From: Chlamydiota bacterium
GTDB taxonomy: Bacteria > Chlamydiota > Chlamydiia > Chlamydiales > Parachlamydiaceae
DNA length: 64,000 bases
Assembly (NCBI GenBank): GCA_013287915.1
Contig: JABDCX010000004.1
Coordinates: 30,604-94,603, forward strand
Direction of reading: 5' to 3'
Shown here: positions 29,111 to 39,265 of the stretch, one piece after another
Numbering within the stretch: the first letter of the stretch is position 1
Layout: each line of letters begins with the position of its first letter
Position numbers and translations under genes: made by a program
The notes under the pieces: generated by a model
What the model was told of the DNA's origin: nothing
Databases searched by the model: none
What the model saw: only the letters and a program-made list of their open reading frames with translations

Positions 29111-29706
29111 TGTTCACCATACCTTTGAAATGTTTGGAGGTTTAAATTCTGTTCTGGAAACAGTCTGCCTAATAGGGGAAGTTCCGAAATCTGTAGAATT
29201 GCCTCTTCTGTATCGGGATGGGGAGCGCCATTGAAAATCAAGCCAAGAAGAGGAACACGACGCCTTTTGAGCGCCTCAATCGTTAACAACGTGTGATTGA
29301 TACTTCCGAGATAGTGCTTCGACACGACGACCCAACTACACCTCCAAGAAGCGAAGAGATCGATCGTCAATCTATCCACCGTATAGGGCACTAAAAGCCC
29401 ACCCACGCCTTCGATGATGAGCGGACGAGTCGTTTCTGGGAGAGAAATCGATTCAGTGGAAATTGCCATTTTCTCAAGGCGGGCTGCAGCATGAGGCGAG
29501 ACAGGCGCCTGAAAAGAGTACGCGGGGGGATGAATGACCCGCTCACTGCCCTCTAGCCACCCTTTCATGGTTGCTGTATCGCTGTTTGCCTCATTGCCAC
29601 ACTGGATTGGTTTCCAGTAGTCCCCCTGAAATAATAGGGTTAAAATGGCACTCACAACTGTTTTACCTACATCTGTGCCAATGCCAGCAACCATAATCCT
29701 GCGCAT
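29077..29706 (-). CDS. bioD: Dethiobiotin synthetase
   Basis: MVAGIGTDVGKTVVSAIL; YWKPIQCG; EGVGGLLVPY. Confidence 0.92.
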   Translation of the reverse strand: MRRIMVAGIGTDVGKTVVSAILTLLFQGDYWKPIQCGNEANSDTATMKGWLEGSERVIHPPAYSFQAPVSPHAAARLEKMAISTESISLPETTRPLIIEGVGGLLVPYTVDRLTIDLFASWRCSWVVVSKHYLGSINHTLLTIEALKRRRVPLLGLIFNGAPHPDTEEAILQISELPLLGRLFPEQNLNLQTFQRYGEQWQSNFYKHLP

Positions 29707-29707
29707 C

Positions 29708-30676
29708 TCAACTGCTCCTCTGTCGAAATGCAGGGCGCTTCTTCAAGCCGAGCAAAGCAAACATCTGCTCATCGGTATCCACAGGTGTGTTCGCCACTGT
29801 AAGCAGCTTTTCACCTGAAAAAATGGAATTTGCACCCGCAAAGAAGCACAGAGCTTGCTGCTCATGCGACATCTCAATCCGCCCACAGGAGAGACGAATC
29901 ATTGCTTGAGGAAGCACAAGACGTGCAACTGCAATCACGCGCAGCATCTCCCAAGCCGATATTGTGGGTTGCTTTTCCAAGGGCGTACCGGGAATTTGGC
30001 TCAAGCGATTGATCGGAACAGACTCGGGGTGGGGATTTCTCGTGCACAAGGCCAACAAAAGCCCCAGGCGGTCTTGCACAGACTCGCCCATCCCTAATAT
30101 GCCTCCACAACACACGCTAAGAGAGGCTTTATCAACGACATCTAACGTATCCAACCGGTCATGATAGGTCCTGGTCGTGATGATCGTCTTGTAATATTCT
30201 TCGGACGTATCCAAGTTGTGATTGTAGGCATACAATCCCGCCTCTTTCAAACGTTGCGCCTGAGGCTCTGTGAGCATTCCCAACGTACAACACACCTCCA
30301 CCCCTAAATCGGTAATCCCTTTCACCATCCGCAGCACTTCCTCAAATGGCTTATTATTTCTGACCTCCCTCCAGGCAGCGCCTAAGCAGACTCGCGTTGC
30401 TCCACGCGCTACCGCTCTTTTAGCTTCGTTCAGCACTTCCTCGTAAGCCATCATCGGCTGTGCCGCTACAGAAGTTTGGTAGCGGGAAGATTGTGCACAA
30501 TACTTGCAATCCTCTGGGCATCCACCCGTTTTAATCGAAATCAAGCTGCACACCTGCACTTCCCCAAGAGGATGAAACTGGCCGTGCACCGCATGCGCTT
30601 TCGAAACCAATTCAAGCAAAGGCATGGCGTACAGTTCTTGCAATTCCTCTAATGTCCAGTCGTGTCGAATTGGCAT
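29708..30676 (-). CDS. bioB: Biotin synthase
   Basis: Radical [25 protein letters not shown]. Confidence 0.95.
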   Translation of the reverse strand: MPIRHDWTLEELQELYAMPLLELVSKAHAVHGQFHPLGEVQVCSLISIKTGGCPEDCKYCAQSSRYQTSVAAQPMMAYEEVLNEAKRAVARGATRVCLGAAWREVRNNKPFEEVLRMVKGITDLGVEVCCTLGMLTEPQAQRLKEAGLYAYNHNLDTSEEYYKTIITTRTYHDRLDTLDVVDKASLSVCCGGILGMGESVQDRLGLLLALCTRNPHPESVPINRLSQIPGTPLEKQPTISAWEMLRVIAVARLVLPQAMIRLSCGRIEMSHEQQALCFFAGANSIFSGEKLLTVANTPVDTDEQMFALLGLKKRPAFRQRSS

Positions 30677-30911
30677 TATTTCCTCTGTTTCATGCTGTTT
30701 TTCAAAAGAAATTCACATTTTATCTCTGTTTTTTGTCATTTTTCAATCAAAATTCTGTAGCTTACATGACTCTAAAAACTAGAAAATAGTTTATATAAAA
30801 TACGAAAAGGTTTAAAAAGAAGATCAGAACGGGATTAGCTCGAGAGCATCTGGCCTGTTCGGAAAAACTAGAAAAGAGGCTTCAACACTTGGAACGAGGT
30901 TTGTTATTTTT

Positions 30912-31706
30912 ATGATAGAAGGTCTCTGCGGGAACAAAAATGTGGCAAGGATCTTGATTTTTCTGTTCGTGAATGGGAGATGCTATGGCACACAGCTCCA
31001 CCGCGCGTTGAAAGTGCCCCTAACACCTCTTCAGAAGGCCTTAACCCGCCTAGAAACTGGGAGCGTGATCACCAGCTATTACGAAGGGAAAACGCGCCTC
31101 TACCAATTTAATCGCGCCTATCCGCTTCTTGCAGAGCTAGAGGAGCTGCTCAAAAAAGCCTACACCCTTTTGCCGCCGCACCAAAAGAAGGAGTACTATG
31201 TCGCCAAGGAAGAGCCTAAGGCACCGACACTCAAGCCAGAAAATAACTTGCGCATCCTTCAACAGTTTTGGGATCGGCTACAAAGCGTTTCGCAACTGAC
31301 GTTTCATGCCACGACAAAATCGAAAGAGGAGAGTGGCTGGAACGGAAAAGGGAAAGGTGAAGTGCTTGCTTCAAAAGAGGGTTCCAACACACTCATTTTC
31401 CACGAAAAGGGAACGTGGCAAGGGAAGCCAGGGGGCGAGGTGAATTTTACCAATGTCTTTCGCTGGACACTCGATCGGCAGGCGGGAGTGATCTCGTTGG
31501 AACACTTACGTCGAGGCAACGACCATCCGGTGTTTTTGTTCCATCTGGCTCCCTCTGGAATGCATTCGCTCGCCTCTGTTGACTCCCACCTATGCGGGGG
31601 AGATGCTTACTTCGGTCAGATCCATTTCGATCGCTATAGCTTGCGCTTGAATTGGCGCGTCATCGGCCCTAAGAAAAACGAAGAGATCGACTATTTCTAC
31701 TTGTGA
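30912..31706 (+). CDS. Winged-helix-like N-terminal protein with unknown C-terminal domain
   Basis: NVARILIFLFVNGRCYGTQLHRALKVPLTPLQKALTRLETGSVI resembles an ArsR/MarR-type wHTH. Confidence 0.6.
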   Translation: MIEGLCGNKNVARILIFLFVNGRCYGTQLHRALKVPLTPLQKALTRLETGSVITSYYEGKTRLYQFNRAYPLLAELEELLKKAYTLLPPHQKKEYYVAKEEPKAPTLKPENNLRILQQFWDRLQSVSQLTFHATTKSKEESGWNGKGKGEVLASKEGSNTLIFHEKGTWQGKPGGEVNFTNVFRWTLDRQAGVISLEHLRRGNDHPVFLFHLAPSGMHSLASVDSHLCGGDAYFGQIHFDRYSLRLNWRVIGPKKNEEIDYFYL

Positions 31707-31707
31707 T

Positions 31708-32721
31708 TTAAGATACAGAATACGACTTACAAGCCGTTGCAAATTGAGTTGCATGCTGATCGATCAACTCACTGACTTGATTTGAAATCGGCGTTTTGAC
31801 GACATCCATTAGACTTGATCGCATGATGTTGGCAAGACCATGCACTCCAATCGCAGAAAAACAGAGATGACACACCGGTTTTTCTAAAATAGCCCGCCCC
31901 ATAGGCGTTTGACCAGTGCTGCGCATCTCGACTTGTCGCATGTTTACAACGATCTCTTTTAATACCGCGTTGTCCATTTTCTGAATTTCACTCTGAATTG
32001 CTGCAAACCCCAGCACGCTATTGTTGATCAGACCATTAGCCTTTTTTATATCAAATTGCTCTCCTAATTCCTGTCCAAACTCACCCATTCTTTGAGTCAT
32101 TGATGGATATAACATTGTCCTCAAAAATACTGCGACCTCCGTTCTAAATCCGTTTAAATTGATGATCTCAAATGAGGTAGAATCATTTGAGGCTACTTTG
32201 ACGAGCCGTGCCGAAAGAGCCAGCTCTTTGGAGGTCATTTCAATGCAATACGTCTGTCCTATTTCCAGTTTATCGGGGATCTTAAATTCCACGTTTTCAT
32301 TTGACCAAAGCTCGGGCTTTTCCTTGGTGATGTCAACCGTCGAAGCATCTATACAGGACCATCCAGAATCAGGGCTCTTGTCAAGAATATGCGTTTTTAA
32401 GACGAGATTGCGAATTTGCTTCTGAGTCACCTGAAGCGATAATTGTTCAAACGTAACGTCTTTTACAACACCGCTGCTTGACTGCGAGCGTTCTGTTCCT
32501 TCGCGAGATGACACGCTACAAGTAAAGGGAAGTCGCGTTGATGCACTAGCGAATATTCTCTGAGGCAGTTGCACCCAAACTTTCTTTTCGTCATCCTGAA
32601 ATTCGAGATGGACAACCCTCACCTGCAAACCCGCTGTCCGTCCAGCCTGCGAGTTATTTGGCCCCTTCCAAACAAAATTGAGAGTAACCTGATCGGTAAC
32701 GGTTATGGGTGCAGTTGCCAT
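31708..32721 (-). CDS. Hypothetical protein, paralog A of local family
   Basis: Shares FVWKGPN and IGQTYCIEMTSKELALSARLVKVA with 34796..35779. Confidence 0.65.
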   Translation of the reverse strand: MATAPITVTDQVTLNFVWKGPNNSQAGRTAGLQVRVVHLEFQDDEKKVWVQLPQRIFASASTRLPFTCSVSSREGTERSQSSSGVVKDVTFEQLSLQVTQKQIRNLVLKTHILDKSPDSGWSCIDASTVDITKEKPELWSNENVEFKIPDKLEIGQTYCIEMTSKELALSARLVKVASNDSTSFEIINLNGFRTEVAVFLRTMLYPSMTQRMGEFGQELGEQFDIKKANGLINNSVLGFAAIQSEIQKMDNAVLKEIVVNMRQVEMRSTGQTPMGRAILEKPVCHLCFSAIGVHGLANIMRSSLMDVVKTPISNQVSELIDQHATQFATACKSYSVS

Positions 32722-32787
32722 AGTTAACCACCTCTTTTATAAGAGAAATATAACAGAAAGCAAATATATAACTCGGATGTTTGTACC

Positions 32788-33531
32788 TTGCAAGAAGATC
32801 CCTCTTGCGCTATGCTCTGTTACCTTAACCCTGGAAGAATGCCTATGTCCTTTCTTTCTCGTTTGCTTTTAGGCTCTAAACGACCGCCGTTTGACCTTTC
32901 CCTTTGTCTCATTGCCAATCGACCTTCCTTTCAAGACGAACAGGTTTTTTTCTCTAAAATTCAACGGGCGGTCAGGGGCGGCGTTACTTGCATCCAGCTG
33001 CGCGATCATCAAAATGATTTTGCCACTGTTCTAAAGACAGCTCAATATCTGAAAAATGTGATCAAAAACGTCCCCCTCTTCATCAACACCCCAAACCCTT
33101 TTCAACTGGTTCAAATGGTTGGCGCCGAGGGCATCTTCCTTGAAGAAAAATATTCCCCTACCGAAGCGAGAAAAAAATTAGGGGACAAAGCGATCATTGG
33201 CTTGTCCGTTCAAACTCTACAAGACGTAACAGACACAACCCAAATGACAGAGATCGATTACATCAGCGTTAAAGTTGGCCCTTCAAACAAAACATGCCCT
33301 AAAAACGACATCATTTGGGGGGTGAAAGGGTTGAGAATCGTTCGAAAGCTCTCACCGCACCGCCTCGTTGCTGTTGGGGGTCTCAATTTAGATAACGTCG
33401 AACCGGTTTATAGAGAACTCCATCCGGATGACGGGGTTGCAATGGCGGGAGGACTGATGGACTTGGATGATCCATATAGAACCGCTCAGAAAATACGGAC
33501 AATTGCTCAAGCTGCAAAGAGGAACCCATGA
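32788..33531 (+). CDS. Thiamine-phosphate synthase-like (ThiE/TenI) protein
   Basis: LCLIANR, GVTCIQLRDH, KVGPSNKT, VGGLNLDNV; true start possibly 32839 or 32845. Confidence 0.75.
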   Translation: MQEDPSCAMLCYLNPGRMPMSFLSRLLLGSKRPPFDLSLCLIANRPSFQDEQVFFSKIQRAVRGGVTCIQLRDHQNDFATVLKTAQYLKNVIKNVPLFINTPNPFQLVQMVGAEGIFLEEKYSPTEARKKLGDKAIIGLSVQTLQDVTDTTQMTEIDYISVKVGPSNKTCPKNDIIWGVKGLRIVRKLSPHRLVAVGGLNLDNVEPVYRELHPDDGVAMAGGLMDLDDPYRTAQKIRTIAQAAKRNP

Positions 33532-34805
33532 AAACATCTTCCCGTTTACCCTTTTGGACTTCCTGCCTAGGCAACCTCTTTGAACACTACGACACGGCAC
33601 TCTTTAGTTTTTTATCCCCTTTTCTAGCCCCCTTGATGTTCCCCGATCAAGATCCGATTACTGCCCTTATTTTAACCTATGCCATGATCCCATTGTCGAT
33701 GATTGCCCGGCCTATTGGCTCTTTAGTTTTTGGTTATATCGGAGACACCCATGGACGCAGACAGGCACTCTTTTTGACTCTTGCGGGGATGTCGTTTGCC
33801 TCCGGATGCTTAGCCCTCAGCCCTTCCTTTGCGCAGGTCGGCCTCTTTGCCCCCCTCCTATTTTGCCTGGTTAGAGTCTTGCAAAACTTTTTCGCCGCGG
33901 GGGAGACAATGGGAGGCGCCATCTTTTTGCTCGAACACTCTCCCACAAAAAAGCACGACTTTCTCAGCGGGCTTTACAATTCTACAACGATGGGGGGACA
34001 TCTTTTAGCTTCGTTTGCCGTGTTCCTCCTCATCCAATACAACGTTGTCGATACGGGGTGGAGATTCCTCTATCTCTTGGGGTGCATCACAGCTCTCTTT
34101 GGCGCTTTGATTCGCCGCTCGCCTGAATTCGAACCGGTTTCGATCCCTGCTTCTCAATCCCCCATGCAGCTAAAATCGGTTCTTTGGACTCACCGCAAAT
34201 CACTTTTGGCAATCGCCATCTGTGCAGGCTTTGGATCCTCTTGTTACGCCGTAGCGATCGTTTTGACGAGTGGATTGATCCCTCTCATCTCAACCATTAC
34301 GAAAGCAGAGATCATGAAGATGAACACCTACCTCTTGGTCTTCGATTTTTGCATGCTCCCCTTTTTTGGATGGGTCGCTTCAAAAATTTCAAGAGAGAAA
34401 CTCATGCTCTCCGCCGCACTCACTGCTGTTCTCTTAGGCGTCCCTCTCTTTCTCTCCCTCCAAGAGGCATCATTACTTACTGTCTTAGGTGCAAGAGCCG
34501 TTTTTGTATTGATCGGTGTCGCCTTCTTTGCCCCTTTCCATGCATGGGCGAGCGCTCTTGTGCCCTCCCAGTATCGGTACGTCGTGATCTCATTTGGCTA
34601 TGCTTTGGGCTATCAACTCCTGGGAAGCCCAACAGCGGCTTTAGCCCTTTGGTGCTTCCAACAAACCGGGATGGTCGCCAGCGTGGCTTGGTACTGGATG
34701 TTTCTAGCCCTTGCGAGCACCTTGACCGTCGCAACAGTCATGCGCTCCAGCAAGTCGCTTAAAGACCGTGAAATTCGCGATCTGCCGAAGATTTTTTACT
34801 CGTAA
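33528..34805 (+). CDS. MFS transporter, MHS (ProP-like) family
   Basis: GNLFEHYDTALFSFLSPFLAPLMFP, GSLVFGYIGDTHGRRQAL; ATGA overlap with thiE-like gene. Confidence 0.82.
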   Translation: MKTSSRLPFWTSCLGNLFEHYDTALFSFLSPFLAPLMFPDQDPITALILTYAMIPLSMIARPIGSLVFGYIGDTHGRRQALFLTLAGMSFASGCLALSPSFAQVGLFAPLLFCLVRVLQNFFAAGETMGGAIFLLEHSPTKKHDFLSGLYNSTTMGGHLLASFAVFLLIQYNVVDTGWRFLYLLGCITALFGALIRRSPEFEPVSIPASQSPMQLKSVLWTHRKSLLAIAICAGFGSSCYAVAIVLTSGLIPLISTITKAEIMKMNTYLLVFDFCMLPFFGWVASKISREKLMLSAALTAVLLGVPLFLSLQEASLLTVLGARAVFVLIGVAFFAPFHAWASALVPSQYRYVVISFGYALGYQLLGSPTAALALWCFQQTGMVASVAWYWMFLALASTLTVATVMRSSKSLKDREIRDLPKIFYS

Positions 34806-35779
34806 AAAGCCTTGCAAAATCTTTTAAATTCTTCAGCAATCTGATTGATGAGAACTTCAACTGCCGGCGGCCGGGACGTGACCGCTATAAACGATTCAGC
34901 ATTGGCGCGCATGATTCTTAGAAAACCTTCCTCTCCAATCGCTCTAAGACAAGCTTGATACACCGATAGTTGCAATTTACTTTGTTCTTCAGAGGTCTTT
35001 TCCGTACTCACTGTTTTGGAAGCGCGAATTTTTGCTAGCAGAGTTTTCAAGACTTCTGGATTGATGTTACCGACTTCTCTCTGGATCGTCACGATTCCTA
35101 CATCTTGCGCCGTGGGGATACGCAGGTCTAATCCTATGGCCAACCTATCGGGTAATTTTTGAATTCTCTCGCCAAACTCCGCCAATTTTTTTCCGATGAT
35201 AGGCAAAAGGAAATCTCCTAAAATTGCAACAAGCTCTTCGCTTTTGGGAGCCACTTTGACAAGGCGAGCGGACAGAGCCAACTCTTTGCTAGAGGTCATT
35301 TCAATAGAGTACGTCTGCCCCATTTCCAACTCAACCGGCATCTCCAGTTTCACCTCTTGATTGGAACGAAAAACATCCCTACTTGTGGTTTGATCTGTCT
35401 CAAAAGCATCTCTGGATCGTTTCTCACCTGTTTGCCTCTCAAATAAACCCGCTTCTAGCTTGAGATTGCGAATTTGGTCCAAAGACAACAGAAGCGCTGA
35501 GGGGGTTGTTTCTGACAGAAGATCTCTGACAACGCGGCCGTCCGGCAGGGAGCGCTCGGTCCCTGCGGAATATTTGCGCACAGTAAATAAAATATCATCC
35601 TTCACCTCGCCAACCTTTATATCCTCAGAAAGATGGACACTGATTTCGCTCTTGGCATCTTTAAAGCGAAGATCGACAACTTTAATGTCCTTCCCCCCTC
35701 CTGCCACTCCACCATTCAAACGATTTGGCCCTTTCCAAACAAAATCGACTGTGATCTTTTCGGCAACAGGTGTTGTCAT
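34796..35779 (-). CDS. Hypothetical protein, paralog B of local family
   Basis: Shares FVWKGPN and MGQTYSIEMTSSKELALSARLVKVA with 31708..32721. Confidence 0.65.
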   Translation of the reverse strand: MTTPVAEKITVDFVWKGPNRLNGGVAGGGKDIKVVDLRFKDAKSEISVHLSEDIKVGEVKDDILFTVRKYSAGTERSLPDGRVVRDLLSETTPSALLLSLDQIRNLKLEAGLFERQTGEKRSRDAFETDQTTSRDVFRSNQEVKLEMPVELEMGQTYSIEMTSSKELALSARLVKVAPKSEELVAILGDFLLPIIGKKLAEFGERIQKLPDRLAIGLDLRIPTAQDVGIVTIQREVGNINPEVLKTLLAKIRASKTVSTEKTSEEQSKLQLSVYQACLRAIGEEGFLRIMRANAESFIAVTSRPPAVEVLINQIAEEFKRFCKAFYE

Positions 35780-35956
35780 TGTTCTCTCCTCATTTTATTT
35801 ATGATTCTGGCCATCATAACAGAAAACAAATATTAATAAAATAAAAATATCAAATCGAACTAAAATTGATTTATTTCTCTCAAACATAGTGTGTTATATC
35901 TGAACCTAATCCCAGTAAAATTTTCGATATGGTATAATCTAAGGAAGGAGAATCTT

Positions 35957-36934
35957 ATGAATAATGCCTCCCTTCCAAAGCAACAACCCGTGGGGCAGAT
36001 CGTTTATCTGGCTGGCCCCTCTTCGACAGGGAAATCCAAATACTCAAATGAGCAAGTCGCGAATGGCTGGCTCCATTTGGAAGCAGACCATTTTCTGAGC
36101 GTCAGCGAAGTCAAGCATATTCAAAGCACACTAGGTCCAGAATTGGATCTCATCAAAGAATTGCTATCGCAAGATCACTGCACCCCCGAACGGATTTTAG
36201 GAGTGATCATGGGCGATAAACCCGAAGTGACTCCTCAGGATCAAAGAGCCTTCGAACAGGCGTGTGCAAAAATCAAAGCGTGTCTAGATGAACGATGGAC
36301 CACATTGGGCGAACCCGACGAACACAAAGCACAACAAAACTGGCAAGAAGTCTTCGTTTCAATGCTGGAAGAATCGGTTAAAGTCACTGCAACAGGGAAA
36401 AACGTTATCGTCGATTTTGTGGGGATGCTCAACGAACGCCCCGAGGTCTCCGCTCCCGGTTTAACCTTCGTTCAGGCAAACCCCAACATCTGGGAGTACA
36501 AGGGGATCAAAATTGAGCAATTCATCAAATACGCGCCCATTGACCGGCTTGCCCAAAACATCTTCCGCAGAAACCAGCAGATCGATAATCGGCGCGATCC
36601 TCTCTACGTTCTCACCCAGTACGGAGAGCGCTTTGTAAAAGCCAAAGCCGGTGAAGATGCGATCGGCGAGCTCGATGTCAAGGAGCTTACAAAATGGATC
36701 GACCGATTTGTCAAGATCGAGCATTTGAAACTCACCTACAGCGGTCCAAACACCATCGACGCCACAATCCTCAAAGCAACCGAAACCCTCGACCCCGACG
36801 AATTGACGCACATACACCACAAAGTGAAAGAAGAAACAGACAAGCTATTCAAGCAAATGGGTATTGAGCCAAACGACAGCCGCATTCCCCTCACCTACAA
36901 AACAAACAGTGGCGCCAAACCCACCATTATTTAA
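35957..36934 (+). CDS. Zeta-toxin-like P-loop NTPase/kinase
   Basis: IVYLAGPSSTGKSKYSNEQ Walker A and EADHF; start after aaggaggag RBS. Confidence 0.6.
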   Translation: MNNASLPKQQPVGQIVYLAGPSSTGKSKYSNEQVANGWLHLEADHFLSVSEVKHIQSTLGPELDLIKELLSQDHCTPERILGVIMGDKPEVTPQDQRAFEQACAKIKACLDERWTTLGEPDEHKAQQNWQEVFVSMLEESVKVTATGKNVIVDFVGMLNERPEVSAPGLTFVQANPNIWEYKGIKIEQFIKYAPIDRLAQNIFRRNQQIDNRRDPLYVLTQYGERFVKAKAGEDAIGELDVKELTKWIDRFVKIEHLKLTYSGPNTIDATILKATETLDPDELTHIHHKVKEETDKLFKQMGIEPNDSRIPLTYKTNSGAKPTII

Positions 36935-36973
36935 TCTAATTTAAAATAATCATAAAATAAACATTATTGATTG

Positions 36974-37010
36974 ATATAAATAGTAGATTGTTATAAAATA
37001 CTATTTATAT
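36974..37010. repeat. Perfect 12-bp inverted repeat (atataaatagta ... tactatttatat)
   Basis: 36974-36985 and 36999-37010 are exact reverse complements in an AT-rich intergenic region. Confidence 0.75.
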
Positions 37011-37032
37011 TAATTTATATGGTGTTTTTTTT

Positions 37033-38790
37033 ATGAATATTATTGGGTCATCAAATTATTTTAATCGATCAGAAGCACTCAACGCTCTGACCGCCATGAA
37101 ATCTTCTTTTGTAAACAGTAGCCCGCGCAAGTTGAGGTCTCATGACCCAAACAAGCCGCAAGTTCAATCGATCAAAGCCGTCTGGAGACATTTAGCCAAT
37201 AGACTGCTTGACGTCTTAATCACTCACGGGGGTATTTCTCCTCAGGAACAAGGCGGTATCGACAACTCAATTGAGGAGCTCACTTTCTTGTTAGCTCATG
37301 AGGATCAGGATGATGAGGACGAAAAATGCACAATACGCAACCAGTGCGCAGAAATTGTGAGAATCGCAGGGCCCATTCTGCTTGCGTCTCCTACCACATT
37401 TGTTAAATTAGAAAACTTAATTAAAACGCACAAGCATACATTAGAAACGAATTGTGCACCGGTTCGTAAAAAAGTAAAAACATCTGACCCAGCAAACATT
37501 TCTACCGACCTTATCCTCGACCTTGCGCAACAAAAACTAGATCAAGCGGATCTGACTGAAGATTTGGAAAAAAAATGGGAGCTGATCGAAGAGGCTCGCC
37601 AACTCTTTCAAAGTGTAAATGATCCTAGCGAAGAGCAAATCATGAGAATGAAAGTGCTCAAATTGGAACTTAGTGTGAGCACTTTTCTTTGCGTCAGATA
37701 TCTTGCAGAAGATCGTTGTGAAAAAGCGACCAAAACAAAAAATATCGATCGAAGACGAGAATTATTACTACAAGCAGATGAATACATTGGATCCGTAAAG
37801 GGAGCTGCGAATTTTTATGGATTTCGGCAAGCTGAGCTAGACCAGCTTAATCAGGTAGAAGAGAAAATTTCAAATGCTCTTCCCACAAGACAAGAGATGG
37901 AAACTGTTTGGATGCGTCAACTCATCATTCTTAGCAACGACCTGCAGGGTCTAACTCAAGCATTTGAAGATGCAGATATGTATGTGGAGCTCACCCGTTT
38001 ACGCAAAGAGCTATTTGCATTGGAAAAAAAATCAAAAGTTGAGCAAAAAATCGAAGATATCGCAGACAAGCTTTTACCTATAGCAGACACTCTCATAGAA
38101 AATGCCACTGAGCTGAAAAAGGGTGATTTACTGGTAGAAGTTGAGCAGTTTCTATTAGCTAAAGTGATTAAAAATGTAGAAAATTTAAAATCAGATGAAA
38201 TATCCGGAAATATCTCTTTAGGATCGAGCCTCCACAAAAATCCCCATCTAGTCAAAAAACGGGTAACTTTTCAAGAAGAGCTTATAGAAGAGGAACCTCA
38301 TATAACAACAAGAACGAGAGCTCAAATTGCTATTCCCGACACCATTTTCGATGAAGAACACCGCTCGCAAGAAGCCCTCATGCTTGAAGAATTATCCTTA
38401 TGCTTAGCAAGACTTCGCGCCATCAATTTTCAACACGCTCCGGTAATAAGTTGCTACGATAAGGAAAATGAATACAGCGAGGGAAGCGAGGATGAACTGC
38501 TAAACCCTCCCGAAGGTTCTGCCCAAGAACTTTCTGAGAGGCTTGAGCAAATTAAATTAGACATCCGAACCAATTTGTTTCACCTCTATGACGGAGAATG
38601 TGCCGACAAAAGGATAAGAAACCGTTCAAACAATGAACCGATAGTATCGACAGCAGATTTGATCGATGAACTTTATGAAATCGGGCTCGAAATGCAAAAA
38701 CTCCCCGCATTCTCTGAAGAGGAACAAAAAGCCGTCGCTGAGTGTTTGGATGAGATCAACGTCATCGACGAGGATCTGGTCCACCCATGA
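37033..38790 (+). CDS. Hypothetical helical protein
   Basis: 585 aa, Glu/Lys-rich, no signal peptide. Confidence 0.6.
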   Translation: MNIIGSSNYFNRSEALNALTAMKSSFVNSSPRKLRSHDPNKPQVQSIKAVWRHLANRLLDVLITHGGISPQEQGGIDNSIEELTFLLAHEDQDDEDEKCTIRNQCAEIVRIAGPILLASPTTFVKLENLIKTHKHTLETNCAPVRKKVKTSDPANISTDLILDLAQQKLDQADLTEDLEKKWELIEEARQLFQSVNDPSEEQIMRMKVLKLELSVSTFLCVRYLAEDRCEKATKTKNIDRRRELLLQADEYIGSVKGAANFYGFRQAELDQLNQVEEKISNALPTRQEMETVWMRQLIILSNDLQGLTQAFEDADMYVELTRLRKELFALEKKSKVEQKIEDIADKLLPIADTLIENATELKKGDLLVEVEQFLLAKVIKNVENLKSDEISGNISLGSSLHKNPHLVKKRVTFQEELIEEEPHITTRTRAQIAIPDTIFDEEHRSQEALMLEELSLCLARLRAINFQHAPVISCYDKENEYSEGSEDELLNPPEGSAQELSERLEQIKLDIRTNLFHLYDGECADKRIRNRSNNEPIVSTADLIDELYEIGLEMQKLPAFSEEEQKAVAECLDEINVIDEDLVHP

Positions 38791-38793
38791 AAA

Positions 38794-39180
38794 TTACCCA
38801 CCTATAGGGCTGCAGATTTCAACAAGGCAGCCATTATTGTCTTTCACGTAGGAAACGAGTTGACCCCACGGTTTTTGAATCGGTTTTACAAGGGAGACGG
38901 CCCCGGCTTGAATGGCCTTCTCAAATTGCTTCTCGACGTGGTCGGTCACTAAGCTAATTTGGATCCCTGAGGTTTCTTCAGAAGGGCGATTGGGACGAAA
39001 CGGGTAGGCATCTTTCACAAATTTTTCATCGACAAATGCCAAGGTCGTCGTTCCTGTCTCCATCTCCGCATATGCGCCGCCTTCATGCACAAAACGGCGT
39101 TTCAGCCCAAAGGCCTTCTCATAAAAAGCCAAAGTCTCTTCAATCCCCTTCACATACATAATGACATATCCTAAACGCAT
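38794..39180 (-). CDS. VOC/glyoxalase family protein
   Basis: 128 aa; VIMYVKGIEETLAFYEKAFGL, C-terminal DNNGCLVEICSPI. Confidence 0.88.
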   Translation of the reverse strand: MRLGYVIMYVKGIEETLAFYEKAFGLKRRFVHEGGAYAEMETGTTTLAFVDEKFVKDAYPFRPNRPSEETSGIQISLVTDHVEKQFEKAIQAGAVSLVKPIQKPWGQLVSYVKDNNGCLVEICSPIGG

Positions 39181-39265
39181 CTTCCCTCTCCTATAACTTG
39201 TGCCATAGTTTGAAATTTTCTCGTCATTATGCTATCAAGTTTTCTACTTAAGAGCAAAGGATAGA

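Noticed and set aside
30677-30911. Possible regulatory element or riboswitch upstream of bioB
   Set aside because: AT-rich with no convincing palindrome or BirA-type operator visible; not supportable without a covariance/motif search.
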